Shown here one piece after another: positions 41,424-48,873 of a stretch of 49,527 bases of DNA. A program made the translations under genes and the position numbers. Position 1 is the stretch's first letter. Each line of letters begins with the position of its first letter. The notes beneath the pieces were generated by a model, which saw only the letters and a program-made list of their open reading frames with translations, did no database searches and was not told the origin of the DNA. The stretch covers positions 1 to 49,527 of the forward strand of contig CACZPJ010000050.1 of the NCBI GenBank assembly GCA_902782995.1, written 5' to 3'. The DNA comes from an uncultured Lachnospiraceae bacterium. GTDB lineage: Bacteria; Bacillota; Clostridia; Lachnospirales; Lachnospiraceae.

Positions 41424-42068
41424 CTAATTCTGAAAGATTCTTCCATACAGCTCTTCTAGCATATGATCCTGATATGCACGGTCGAGATCCGGATACCTGC
41501 TGCTTAAGCAGTGTTCCATCACTTCATAACGCTGGAAATAGAGCTGTTCTTCGCCTACCAAGGTGTCGGCAACCTCCGCATCAATATCACTTGCGGAATA
41601 AGTATCTAAAAACCAGCTTATGATCTCTTCGGTTAACTGCTTCTCACTTCCGGCTTCTTCCTTTACACTTTTTAAGCGCATCTGATACCGGATTCCGATG
41701 ATCAAAAATACCACAAACAACGTTCCCATCACAAGAAACATTAATATCTTCATGTAACCTTCCATCTGTAACCGGATGACACCTAGTCCCCACAAAAGCA
41801 GAAATACGATTCCAAGTGTACCAATGCACAAAAATGTGGCTGCCGTGGACTTCATATCCTCATATGCGGTTTCTTTTTTTACATAGATATGCCCGCCTGT
41901 TTTAGGTGTTACCACATCCTCTTCCTGCTCTTCTTCGTTAAATGCTTCCTGCTGCTCTTTTTCATAAAATTCCTCCGCGTCGGCTAAGGTTTCCACAAGC
42001 GGGATATGACAATCCGCGCATTCCGTAATCCCCTTGACATATTCATTCTTACATTTTGGACACCACAT
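41424..42068 (-). CDS. Zinc-ribbon membrane protein of unknown function
   Basis: The 214-residue protein starts with a four-cysteine zinc ribbon (CPKCKNEYVKGITECADC, about 3-20). An acidic linker (about 28-50) and two membrane helices (about 78-98 and 105-125) follow, then a helical cytoplasmic domain (about 135-214). Similar small zinc-ribbon membrane proteins occur in related Clostridia, but I know of no function. It is the first gene of the operon through rlmH, pdp, yqfCD, phoH and ybeY, and follows its own promoter at 42094-42121. Confidence 0.8.
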   Translation of the reverse strand: MWCPKCKNEYVKGITECADCHIPLVETLADAEEFYEKEQQEAFNEEEQEEDVVTPKTGGHIYVKKETAYEDMKSTAATFLCIGTLGIVFLLLWGLGVIRLQMEGYMKILMFLVMGTLFVVFLIIGIRYQMRLKSVKEEAGSEKQLTEEIISWFLDTYSASDIDAEVADTLVGEEQLYFQRYEVMEHCLSSRYPDLDRAYQDHMLEELYGRIFQN

Positions 42069-42093
42069 TGTTTTATCTCCTCTTCATTCATTG

Positions 42094-42121
42094 ATTATAC
42101 CATTAGACCGGAACTCCACAA
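42094..42121 (-). promoter_or_regulatory. Promoter of the zinc-ribbon/rlmH/pdp/yqfCD/phoH operon
   Basis: The minus strand reads TTGTGG (42116-42121), 16 nt, TATAAT (42094-42099), 26 nt before the first start codon. Downstream gaps are 30 nt or less through to the BofC-like gene. Confidence 0.65.
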
Positions 42122-42154
42122 CCTCATCGAATTCCTTCCGCTTTTTGTATCCAT

Positions 42155-42183
42155 TATACCAAATATGCTTTCTCTTTGGTATA
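42155..42183. promoter_or_regulatory. 9-bp inverted repeat upstream of the zinc-ribbon gene promoter
   Basis: TATACCAAA (42155-42163) and TTTGGTATA (42175-42183) form a perfect inverted repeat with an 11-nt loop, about 35 nt upstream of the -35 element. Neither side is followed by a T-tract, so an operator or activator site is more likely than a terminator. Confidence 0.4.
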
Positions 42184-42252
42184 GCCCACATCCTTATTTT
42201 TCATAAATATGCGGATAGACCGGTATTTCAAACGTATGATCCCCGCCATGAC

Positions 42253-42702
42253 CTAGTTCCGGTTAAGCCTCATATACAACAACGGATACGGATTTCCTTC
42301 TTCGTCATGGTCTGTCCTTTTGTATGTTGCAAATCCCATATGTTCATAAAATCCGACTGCCTGCGGATTCTGCTCATTTACGGTTACTTCCTGTATGTTG
42401 TAATGTTCGATCCCATATTGCAGCAGTTGTCTTCCCAGTCCCTTTCCACGCTCCCCCGGCAATAGAAACAACATCTCCAAGCGGTTGTCCTCCGTGCCAA
42501 AAAAGGCTGCCGGATCTCCTGACTCATTTTCTGCAACAATAAGGTGCTTTACCCCATTTAATGCCTGAGGAACATATTCCTTAATCTGTTTTATCTCTGC
42601 ATCCGATAGGAACAGATGGGTTGCACGGACAGATGCTTCCCATACCTGTAATAATTGTCCGATTAACTGTGGTGTTCTTTTTGATACCTCGTATATTCTC
42701 AT
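42253..42702 (-). CDS. GNAT-family N-acetyltransferase
   Basis: The 149-residue protein has the acetyl-CoA-binding GNAT core. The pyrophosphate loop follows MLFLLPGERGKGLGRQLLQ (about 90-108), and the NEQNPQAVGFYEHMGFATY motif (about 118-136) is typical. The acceptor substrate cannot be predicted. GGGAG precedes the ATG. It stands alone between two intergenic regions, with an extended -10 promoter upstream. Confidence 0.9.
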   Translation of the reverse strand: MRIYEVSKRTPQLIGQLLQVWEASVRATHLFLSDAEIKQIKEYVPQALNGVKHLIVAENESGDPAAFFGTEDNRLEMLFLLPGERGKGLGRQLLQYGIEHYNIQEVTVNEQNPQAVGFYEHMGFATYKRTDHDEEGNPYPLLYMRLNRN

Positions 42703-42738
42703 GATGCTGCTCCCTTCGTGTTAAAAAACTGGTAACAC

Positions 42739-42744
42739 ATTATA
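42739..42744 (-). promoter_or_regulatory. Extended -10 promoter of the GNAT gene
   Basis: The minus strand reads TGTTATAAT, an extended -10 element, with only a weak TTTAAA 18 nt upstream. It lies about 37 nt before the GNAT start. Confidence 0.5.
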
Positions 42745-42774
42745 ACATAAAACAAAATGAACTTTAAATACACG

Positions 42775-42820
42775 AACAGCGTGACATATTTCATTATTTT
42801 TCATGAATATTCACGCTGTT
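42775..42820. terminator. Long hairpin after the MDR oxidoreductase gene
   Basis: AACAGCGTGA (42775-42784) pairs perfectly with TCACGCTGTT (42811-42820). Further A/T pairs extend inward around a small loop. It begins 8 nt after the oxidoreductase stop. The following minus-strand T-tract is poor, so it may terminate inefficiently or act as an mRNA end stabiliser. Confidence 0.6.
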
Positions 42821-42827
42821 AATACAT

Positions 42828-43802
42828 CTAAAACTCTGTTTTAATTACAACTTTTCCGCTTGCATGACTTGTAAGAAGATACTGAATGGCATCTACTGTC
42901 TCATTAACGGAATAGACCTTATCAATATAGGTGTGCAGTTTTCCTGTCTCAGCAAGTTCCTTTGCATATTGCAGGTAATCTTCCTGTTTCGTAAATGCCC
43001 CTGCATAATAAGTAAAATTACGTGATGTAAAAGAAGCCATAAGTGCCTTCATTGCCTGACTCATATTACCAACACCAACAAAAATACCATTCTCTTTCAT
43101 GATACTTTTGTATTGTTTCATCGGATTGCATCCGTTGACTCCAATGATCACATCATACTTTAAATCAGACTGTGTGAAATCCTGTTTTTTATAATCAATA
43201 ACCTTATCACATCCCGCCGTCTTTGCAAGTTCTGTATTTCTTGTGCTGCATACACCTGTGACTTCTGCTCCGGCAGCTTTCGCGAGCTGTACTGCATACA
43301 GCCCCACTCCACCGGACGCACCATAGATCATCACTTTCTGTCCTGATTTGATATTCGCTTTTCTGACGGCTCCGAGTGCAGTTTCAAAAGAGATCGACAC
43401 TGTGGCAGCCTCTTCAAAAGAAAAGTTTTCCGGCTTTTTGCAAACTCTGTCTTTATCCATAAGTGCCAATTCAGCCAATCCGCCTGCCGGAGCAGAACCG
43501 GCAGTTTTACCGAATACGGCATCGCCCTTTTTTACGTGGGTGACATTTCTTCCTGCTTTTACTACAATGCCGGATATTTCTGCTCCAAGAGGCTTTCCGA
43601 TATATCCCATCATCTTATTGGTAAGAGAAGTAGAAATCGGGATTTTGCTATTCTTTGTCTGAAAACGCTGGTAATCGCTCACATTCAAAGCACAAGCCTT
43701 TACTTCGATCAGTACCTGATCATCGCCCGGCAGTGGCGTCTCTACCGATTGCTGCTTTACCACTTCAAGACCGCCTGTTTTTGTATATACAACTGCTTTC
43801 AT
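42828..43802 (-). CDS. MDR-family NAD(P)-dependent oxidoreductase (quinone/enone reductase-like)
   Basis: The 324-residue protein is a zinc-independent medium-chain dehydrogenase/reductase. It has a GroES-like N-terminal half (about 1-130) and a Rossmann cofactor domain with MIYGASGGVGLYAVQLAKAA (about 157-176). Catalytic zinc cysteine/histidine ligands are absent, as in quinone and enone reductases. The C terminus (LTSHASGKVVIKTEF) is typical. It follows the CrtC/AttH-like gene by 2 nt, so both are co-translated. The substrate is unknown; reduction of an alpha,beta-unsaturated carbonyl is the family's usual reaction. Confidence 0.9.
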   Translation of the reverse strand: MKAVVYTKTGGLEVVKQQSVETPLPGDDQVLIEVKACALNVSDYQRFQTKNSKIPISTSLTNKMMGYIGKPLGAEISGIVVKAGRNVTHVKKGDAVFGKTAGSAPAGGLAELALMDKDRVCKKPENFSFEEAATVSISFETALGAVRKANIKSGQKVMIYGASGGVGLYAVQLAKAAGAEVTGVCSTRNTELAKTAGCDKVIDYKKQDFTQSDLKYDVIIGVNGCNPMKQYKSIMKENGIFVGVGNMSQAMKALMASFTSRNFTYYAGAFTKQEDYLQYAKELAETGKLHTYIDKVYSVNETVDAIQYLLTSHASGKVVIKTEF

Positions 43803-43804
43803 TT

Positions 43805-44944
43805 TTAATTCTCCATCTTCTCTTTTACGGTTGTTCCCATATAAACGAACTCATAGATCATATCACCACTACGCTTGATTACTTGTTCACCATCATGGAG
43901 TTCCAATGTACCTTTTGCAAAGTTTCTTGATGTGGAAGGATGAAGTCCTTTCAGTTTTAATGCTCCCTGCATAACCTTCGGAAGCTGTGCGGTAGGATCA
44001 CGAGCCTCTAACTCATATGCCTGCTCAATCGTATACTTTGCGCTCTTTTCACCCTGTTTGAAAATATACTCAATTTCTTTCGGGTACATTTTTCCGGAAA
44101 GTTTTTCTTTATATTCCTGTACAAATTTGCATTTTGGAGTAGTCAGATCTTCCATAACCAGATTTCCATCCTTATCCTCCAAAAACATCATCGGCAGTCT
44201 CTGGTATCCAAATTTCTTCTGCGTACCAATGTCAAATACAAGGATTGCATAATCACCGAAATCCTGTCTGCCCCAGATCCAGTGATCCCATGTGGAATTG
44301 TGTTTCACATTTCCCCACTGATGATCGTGATATCCAGCACCTGTCACCTGATGTTCCTTTCCATCATAATACAATGTACCTGTTACAGTTCCTCTTGGAA
44401 CTGCACAAAGCCATGTGAAATAGCCATCTTCATCAAAGGCAAATCCTCCTGCTCCTGGTCTCCAAGGCTTTGCTGTACTTGTCAGAATCAGATCGCATCC
44501 AACATCGGATGCCTCTCCCTGTCCGCCGGAACCGTCTGTACCATTCACACCGCCGGTTTTGTCAACATGGATATGATAAGTTTTTAAATCCCCATCTAAG
44601 AAATGAGATCCGAATTTTACATCACACCGGTCTTTTCCAAAATGTGCATCCGCTGCTGTCAGGATTACATTATCCTTGTACTCTTTTCCGTCCGGGGAGG
44701 TAATCTTGATTACAACAGAAGGAATCGTTCCTTCTTTATCGATTGTTTTATTATCCTTGGTATTGAAATGTACAACTGCTTTTGAACCATCGTCCAGAAT
44801 CATATCAAAATACCACCATTCATACACGCCAGCCCTGTCATCGTCACGCTTGCCATCTTCCCAGACTTCTATCGTACCTTTTTTCGTACCCATCTTTTTA
44901 TAATCTGCATCTTTATCCATTAATCTTACTTTTACATCTGCCAT
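43805..44944 (-). CDS. CrtC/AttH-like double-lipocalin protein
   Basis: The 379-residue protein resembles the CrtC/AttH fold (carotenoid 1,2-hydratase, kievitone hydratase and related proteins). Typical motifs are EWWYFDMILDDGS (about 42-54), GYHDHQWGN (about 207-215) and DHWIWGRQDFGDYAILVFD (about 221-239). A glycine-rich stretch (about 132-147) separates the strands of the first barrel. There is no signal peptide, so it is probably cytoplasmic. Reactions known for the family include hydration of isolated double bonds; whether this member is catalytic is unknown. AAAGGAG precedes the ATG. It heads a two-gene unit with the MDR oxidoreductase and diverges from a TetR regulator. Confidence 0.75.
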   Translation of the reverse strand: MADVKVRLMDKDADYKKMGTKKGTIEVWEDGKRDDDRAGVYEWWYFDMILDDGSKAVVHFNTKDNKTIDKEGTIPSVVIKITSPDGKEYKDNVILTAADAHFGKDRCDVKFGSHFLDGDLKTYHIHVDKTGGVNGTDGSGGQGEASDVGCDLILTSTAKPWRPGAGGFAFDEDGYFTWLCAVPRGTVTGTLYYDGKEHQVTGAGYHDHQWGNVKHNSTWDHWIWGRQDFGDYAILVFDIGTQKKFGYQRLPMMFLEDKDGNLVMEDLTTPKCKFVQEYKEKLSGKMYPKEIEYIFKQGEKSAKYTIEQAYELEARDPTAQLPKVMQGALKLKGLHPSTSRNFAKGTLELHDGEQVIKRSGDMIYEFVYMGTTVKEKMEN

Positions 44945-44974
44945 ATTGATTGCTCCTTTCTTTTTATGAAACAG

Positions 44975-45003
44975 ATTGTATCAGCGAAAGTAGTAAAAAT
45001 CAA
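44975..45003 (-). promoter_or_regulatory. Promoter of the CrtC-like/MDR unit
   Basis: The minus strand reads TTGATT (44998-45003), 17 nt, TACAAT (44975-44980), about 30 nt before the start codon. An alternative TTGACT lies at 45015-45020 but pairs with a weak -10. Confidence 0.7.
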
Positions 45004-45058
45004 CAGAGTAGCTGAGTCAATATGGTCTGTTTTGTCTCATTTTACATCATTGCTTGGT

Positions 45059-45087
45059 TTGACTTAATATTTTTATAATGATACAAT
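45059..45087 (+). promoter_or_regulatory. Promoter of the TetR regulator
   Basis: TTGACT (45059-45064), 17 nt, TACAAT (45082-45087), about 32 nt before the ATG. The -10 lies inside the inverted repeat at 45073-45100. Confidence 0.75.
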
Positions 45088-45100
45088 ATGTCCATTATAA
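45073..45100. promoter_or_regulatory. TetR operator candidate over the regulator's own -10
   Basis: TTATAATG (45073-45080) and CATTATAA (45093-45100) form a perfect 8-bp inverted repeat with a 12-nt spacer. It spans the -10 element and start region of the TetR gene, as expected for autorepression. Confidence 0.55.
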
Positions 45101-45118
45101 AAGGAATGGTGAATTATT

Positions 45119-45670
45119 ATGTCAAAGGCATCTATGGACAATCAAAGAGTTAAAAACCAGATTACGGAAGGTCTTTTTTCTTTACTTAGGAAAAAATCTT
45201 TTTCTGAAATTACCGTTACAGATATTGTAAAGGAAGCAAATGTTGCAAGAGCCTCTTATTACAGAAATTTCGAAAACAAAGAACAGATTATAGAAGCTGC
45301 AATGGACAGCCTGAGAGATGAACTTATGAGTGACATTCCATATGACGATGACGAGCATATCTTTAATCAGGAAAATGCAAGAGCCGGATTTGAAAAGGCA
45401 TTAACCTGTTGCCTGATCAAAAAAGCGGATCTTCTTACCCTTTATCATAACGGATTTGGAAGTCTCATTCAGCAGACCTTCAATCGTTATATTATGGAAT
45501 TTGCAGGAAATATGTCTGTCAATTCTACCATGCGATATAAGCTATATTTCATATCAGGAGCAGTTACCAATGTACTGATTGAATGGCTGAATGAAGGTGC
45601 AAAAGAACCACCGAGAGAAATAGCTGCACTTTGCATCAGTTATTTCTCTGGTGGTATTCTCCATGAATAA
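45119..45670 (+). CDS. TetR/AcrR-family transcriptional regulator
   Basis: The 183-residue protein has an N-terminal TetR helix-turn-helix (about 10-58; FSEITVTDIVKEANVARASY then YRNFENKEQIIEAAM). A C-terminal helical ligand-binding domain (about 70-180) with the TetR_C_8-like GAVTNVLIEWLNEGAKEPP segment follows. It is divergent from the CrtC-like/MDR unit and probably controls it and itself. The inducer is unknown. Ribosome binding is by AAGGA and GGTGA upstream of the ATG. Confidence 0.92.
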   Translation: MSKASMDNQRVKNQITEGLFSLLRKKSFSEITVTDIVKEANVARASYYRNFENKEQIIEAAMDSLRDELMSDIPYDDDEHIFNQENARAGFEKALTCCLIKKADLLTLYHNGFGSLIQQTFNRYIMEFAGNMSVNSTMRYKLYFISGAVTNVLIEWLNEGAKEPPREIAALCISYFSGGILHE

Positions 45671-45691
45671 AATACTGTAGATGAAATAAAA

Positions 45692-46228
45692 TTATATGTA
45701 ACCTAAAATCTCCCGGATTTGTGAAAGATCCCCCGCAAAATAGATTCCTTCCTGCCGCTCTTTTGTGGACAAACCCATCCGGATCATATGCTGTAACAGT
45801 TCTTTGAGACTGTCATAATATCCATTCAGGTTATACAGAATGCAGGGTACATGTAACTGCTTTAACGATACCTTTGACATGATCTCTGCAATCTCTTCTA
45901 ACGTTCCGGTGCCTCCCGGAAAGGCGATAAAGGCATCGCCTAATTCAATCATCTTCGTTTTACGCTCTGACATATCCTTTGTCACGATCAGTTCTGTCAG
46001 TCCATCGTGCTGAAATTCACTGTCGATAAAAAATTGCGGTTCGACACCGGTTACTTTACCGCCTGCCCTTAAAACGCTGTCTGCAGCCATTCCCATCAGA
46101 CCGGTTTTAGATCCGCCATAGACAAGTGCATTGCCACTTGTTCCAATCCATGTGCCAAGTTCTTCCACTGCCTTTTTCAAAGCGGGATCGTTTCCCTCTA
46201 ATGCACCAAGATACACTGTAATATTCAT
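45692..46228 (-). CDS. LOG-family Rossmann-fold protein (nucleoside 5'-monophosphate phosphoribohydrolase-like)
   Basis: The 178-residue protein has the LOG family signature PGGTGTLEE (about 105-113) with a preceding MSERKTKMIELGDAFIAF, and the nucleotide-binding VYGGSKTGLMGMAADSVL segment (about 36-53). LOG proteins hydrolyse adenosine-type 5'-monophosphates to base and ribose 5-phosphate. Whether this one makes cytokinin-like bases or only recycles nucleotides is unknown. The ATG at 46228 has GGAGG 8 nt upstream, better than the ATG two codons earlier. It has its own promoter (46279-46307) and converges on the TetR gene. Confidence 0.9.
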   Translation of the reverse strand: MNITVYLGALEGNDPALKKAVEELGTWIGTSGNALVYGGSKTGLMGMAADSVLRAGGKVTGVEPQFFIDSEFQHDGLTELIVTKDMSERKTKMIELGDAFIAFPGGTGTLEEIAEIMSKVSLKQLHVPCILYNLNGYYDSLKELLQHMIRMGLSTKERQEGIYFAGDLSQIREILGYI

Positions 46229-46278
46229 AAACATATCCTCCGTATTGATCGATAGCTCTTCTTCTAATATTTTCTTTT

Positions 46279-46307
46279 ATTAAAGTTAACCATCGGTCAT
46301 CTGACAA
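46279..46307 (-). promoter_or_regulatory. Promoter of the LOG-family gene
   Basis: The minus strand reads TTGTCA (46302-46307), 17 nt, TTTAAT (46279-46284), about 50 nt before the start codon. Confidence 0.6.
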
Positions 46308-46381
46308 TCATTTATTTAGAAATGCTAATAGCAATCGTAGGATATTCTGTTTTCATCGCTCCTGCGTACCTCCCATTATCT

Positions 46382-47217
46382 CTAATTTTCAGGCTTGAGC
46401 GGTCCGTAATAATAAGAGGATGTTGCACCGCCATCGATCAGGAACGTAGATCCTGTAATAAACGCACCCTTGTCACTCATCAGAAGTTCTGCTACATTCG
46501 CCACTTCATCTGCGGTTCCCGGTCTTCCTGCCGGACACTTTGCGAACATGTTCTTATAAAAATCACCGCGAGGTCCGTTAAACTCGTCGATTGCAAGCGG
46601 TGTTACAATGATGCCCGGTGCAATATCATTTAATCTTGCGCCACGCTTGCCCCATTCTACCGACTGCGCCATGACACGCTTCTCATTGCATCGTTTTGCC
46701 ATCTGATATGCGTGAAGGGTGTCTTTGATATTCTCCGGCTGTAAAATCTCAAGACTTAACAACTCTTCGGTCGGTGTTGTTGCAAGTACTTCATCTTCTT
46801 CGGCTGTAAGCTGCGGCATTCTCCATCCGGACTGGCTGGAGATTGTAACTCCACAGCCGCCTTCTGCGATTACTTTTCCGACTTCTTCTAATAAAACAGC
46901 CGTTCCGTACAGATCAACCTTTAAGATGGCTTCGACCGGTGCCTGACTTGGTGAAACTCCTGCTCCGTTTACAAGCATTTTGATTTCTCCGTATTCCTGT
47001 GCTTTGGCGATCAGTTTTAAAATAGATTCCCTGGAAGAAAGATCCATCTCCACCGGCTCTACATCAAAGCCTGCATTGTTCATAATCTCTGCGATCGCTT
47101 TTGCATTGTCAATATTCTTATCACCCATCACAATTTTTTTTCATATCCCATTCTTCTGGCGATCGCCATGGAGATCTGTCCTGCGCCTGTTACGATCATT
47201 ACATCTTTTTTACTCAT
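46382..47217 (-). pseudogene. Short-chain dehydrogenase/reductase, frameshifted at an A8 tract
   Basis: The gene reads as a single SDR of 278 residues only if one base is restored. From the ATG at 47217 (GGAGG 7 nt upstream) the first frame gives the NAD-binding VTGAGQISMAIARRMG and stops after GYEKKL. The second frame continues from VMGDKNIDNAKAIAEI. The break falls in eight A residues (coding strand), where nine would restore GAA AAA AAA ATT GTG. The rest is intact: VNGAGVS, a serine in SSQSGW, the YQMAK (YxxxK) motif, and a C-terminal TGSTFLIDGGAT. It may be a true pseudogene, a slippage-switched gene, or a sequencing error. It follows the flavodoxin gene by 38 nt. Confidence 0.85.
47134..47141 (-). 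other. A8 homopolymer at the SDR frameshift
   Basis: Eight consecutive A residues on the coding strand at codons 28-30 of the SDR gene mark the loss of frame. Runs of this length are prone to replication and transcription slippage. Confidence 0.8.
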
Positions 47218-47255
47218 AATTTTCCTCCAATCTTTTCCGCTGTTATGAAAAGTTC

Positions 47256-47777
47256 TTATCCTTCTACATTTTTCTTTGCCCAGTCTGCTACTGCTTTTTC
47301 TGATTTCATCGCATCCGCACCATGAATTGCAATGCCTGTTCCAAATGCTGCACCTTTACAGATTTTTCTGAGGTCACGCTCACTGTTTCCAAGCCCGCTT
47401 CCCTCGTGTGTCATAAGTGCCATCACCTTTTTGCCTGTAAAATCAAGCCGCTCAAGCTGTGTAAATACTGCCACCGGGTAAGTTTCCCACCAGCACGGAC
47501 CACATATAAAAATGTTGTCATACGCTGAAATATCATCCAGATATTTCTTCAATTCCGGTCTTGCATTTTCCTTTAATTCCTGACTTGCTTCCTCGGTACA
47601 TTTGTGATAATCCTTCGAATACGCATTCACAGTCTCAACCTCAAAAAGCTCGCCGCCTACTGCCTTTTGAATAAACTCTGCACAGATTTCGGTATTGCCT
47701 TTCTTTAAATCGATGATACTACCGTTTACATAATTTTCACCTTTTCGTGAATAATAAATGATCAAATTCTTAGCCAA
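47256..47777 (-). CDS. Flavodoxin-like protein
   Basis: The 173-residue protein has the flavodoxin fold: an N-terminal strand and phosphate loop (KNLIIYYSRKGENYVNG), YDNIFICGPCWWETYP around the isoalloxazine site, and MALMTHEGSGLGNSERDL. The loop sequence SRKGEN deviates from the classical TxTGNT. It probably binds FMN and carries electrons or acts as a small quinone reductase. The start is TTG, with GGAGGG 8-9 nt upstream. The SDR gene follows, and a LysR regulator is divergent. Confidence 0.88.
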   Translation of the reverse strand: MAKNLIIYYSRKGENYVNGSIIDLKKGNTEICAEFIQKAVGGELFEVETVNAYSKDYHKCTEEASQELKENARPELKKYLDDISAYDNIFICGPCWWETYPVAVFTQLERLDFTGKKVMALMTHEGSGLGNSERDLRKICKGAAFGTGIAIHGADAMKSEKAVADWAKKNVEG

Positions 47778-47820
47778 ATGGAATCCCTCCTGATCCTATG
47801 TATTTTCTTTTGCTGATCTA

Positions 47821-47849
47821 ATCATAATTCTATTACACTTCTCAATCAA
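47821..47849 (-). promoter_or_regulatory. Promoter of the flavodoxin-SDR unit
   Basis: The minus strand reads TTGATT (47844-47849), 17 nt, TATGAT (47821-47826), about 43 nt before the start. The LysR-type box at 47869-47887 is centred near -65 of the expected start site, the classical activator position. Confidence 0.65.
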
Positions 47850-47867
47850 ATCTTTCTTCTTATCATA

Positions 47868-47896
47868 TTGATTACTTTCACTAATCATTATATAAT
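47868..47896 (+). promoter_or_regulatory. Promoter of the LysR regulator
   Basis: TTGATT (47868-47873), 17 nt, TATAAT (47891-47896), about 67 nt before the LysR ATG. The LysR-type box overlaps its -35 and spacer, so autorepression is expected. Confidence 0.7.
47869..47887. promoter_or_regulatory. LysR-type T-N11-A binding box
   Basis: TGATTA-CTTTCAC-TAATCA is a perfect 6-bp inverted repeat with a 7-nt centre and contains the T-N11-A pattern of LysR regulators. It sits between the divergent LysR and flavodoxin genes. Confidence 0.65.
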
Positions 47897-47963
47897 ATAC
47901 CTGATTCATAGCGAAAAAAAGCACTCTAAAGGATAGAAACACATCAGAAACGGAGGAATATGT

Positions 47964-48845
47964 ATGCTGCTGCGTCAAATTGAGTATTTTCAGGCAGTAA
48001 TCGAAAACGGGAATTTTTATCTGGCTGCTGAACAGTGCCATGTTTCGCAGTCTGCCATTTCCCAACAGATTAAGAAATTAGAAGATGAACTTGGAGTCAA
48101 ATTATTAGAAAGACATAACCGGACTTTTTCCCTGACTCCTGCCGGTGAACATTTTTACCGGAAAAGTCTGATTATAGCAGGCGATCTGAAGCATCTGATC
48201 CGTGAGACAAAGAGAATTGCAGATAGCGATCATGCTGTTTTACGAATTGGATACTATAAGGGTTATCATGGAAACGAACTTTCGGAAGCGATTGCTCTAT
48301 TTTCCGAAAAATATCCGGCTGTAGATGTGCAGATTACGGTGGGAAGCCACGAAGAACTTTATCATGCTATGGAAAATAACACTGTCGATCTTGCAATGAA
48401 TGATCAAAGACGTGCCTTTTCCGATGCATATCATAATGAAGTGCTTGCAGAAAGTAAGATTTATATTGAAATTTCTTCCAAAAATCCACTGAGCAGATTA
48501 AGTACGCTAGAAGCGGACGACTTAAAAAATACCCCCTGTATTCTTGTGATAAATCAGGCAGGACAGATAGAAGAACAAAATTATTATGAAAAGATCATCG
48601 GATTGCAGGGGGACTTTCTTTTTGCAGATACCATGCAGGAAGCCCGGCTTAAAATTATCACCGGGCAGGGATACATGCCGGTCGATGTGATCGGGGAACA
48701 GGTCTGGTTTGATACTTCCGTCAGCAGAATACCGCTTGTAAGGAATCAATCCCCTGTCAAAAAGACCTACTGTGCTTTCTGGAGAAAAGATAACTCCGGA
48801 TATTATATGGAAGAATTTGCAAGTTTGCTGAAATCCTGCTTTTAG
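47964..48845 (+). CDS. LysR-family transcriptional regulator
   Basis: The 293-residue protein has a winged helix-turn-helix at the N terminus (about 1-60; AAEQCHVSQSAISQQIKKLE) and a periplasmic-binding-type effector domain (about 90-290). Effector identity is not predictable. It is divergent from the flavodoxin-SDR unit, its probable target. GGAGG lies 7 nt before the ATG. Confidence 0.95.
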   Translation: MLLRQIEYFQAVIENGNFYLAAEQCHVSQSAISQQIKKLEDELGVKLLERHNRTFSLTPAGEHFYRKSLIIAGDLKHLIRETKRIADSDHAVLRIGYYKGYHGNELSEAIALFSEKYPAVDVQITVGSHEELYHAMENNTVDLAMNDQRRAFSDAYHNEVLAESKIYIEISSKNPLSRLSTLEADDLKNTPCILVINQAGQIEEQNYYEKIIGLQGDFLFADTMQEARLKIITGQGYMPVDVIGEQVWFDTSVSRIPLVRNQSPVKKTYCAFWRKDNSGYYMEEFASLLKSCF

Positions 48846-48873
48846 CAGCGGTTTCCCATATCTCAGCAAACAG

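Noticed and set aside
46330..46372. Fourteen-codon minus-strand frame with GGGAGG upstream, between the SDR and LOG genes
   Set aside because: It is too short to judge; it could be a leader peptide or gene remnant but nothing supports expression.
47796..48065. 89-codon minus-strand frame in the LysR/flavodoxin intergenic region
   Set aside because: It spans both divergent promoters and the start of the LysR gene, and has no family resemblance.
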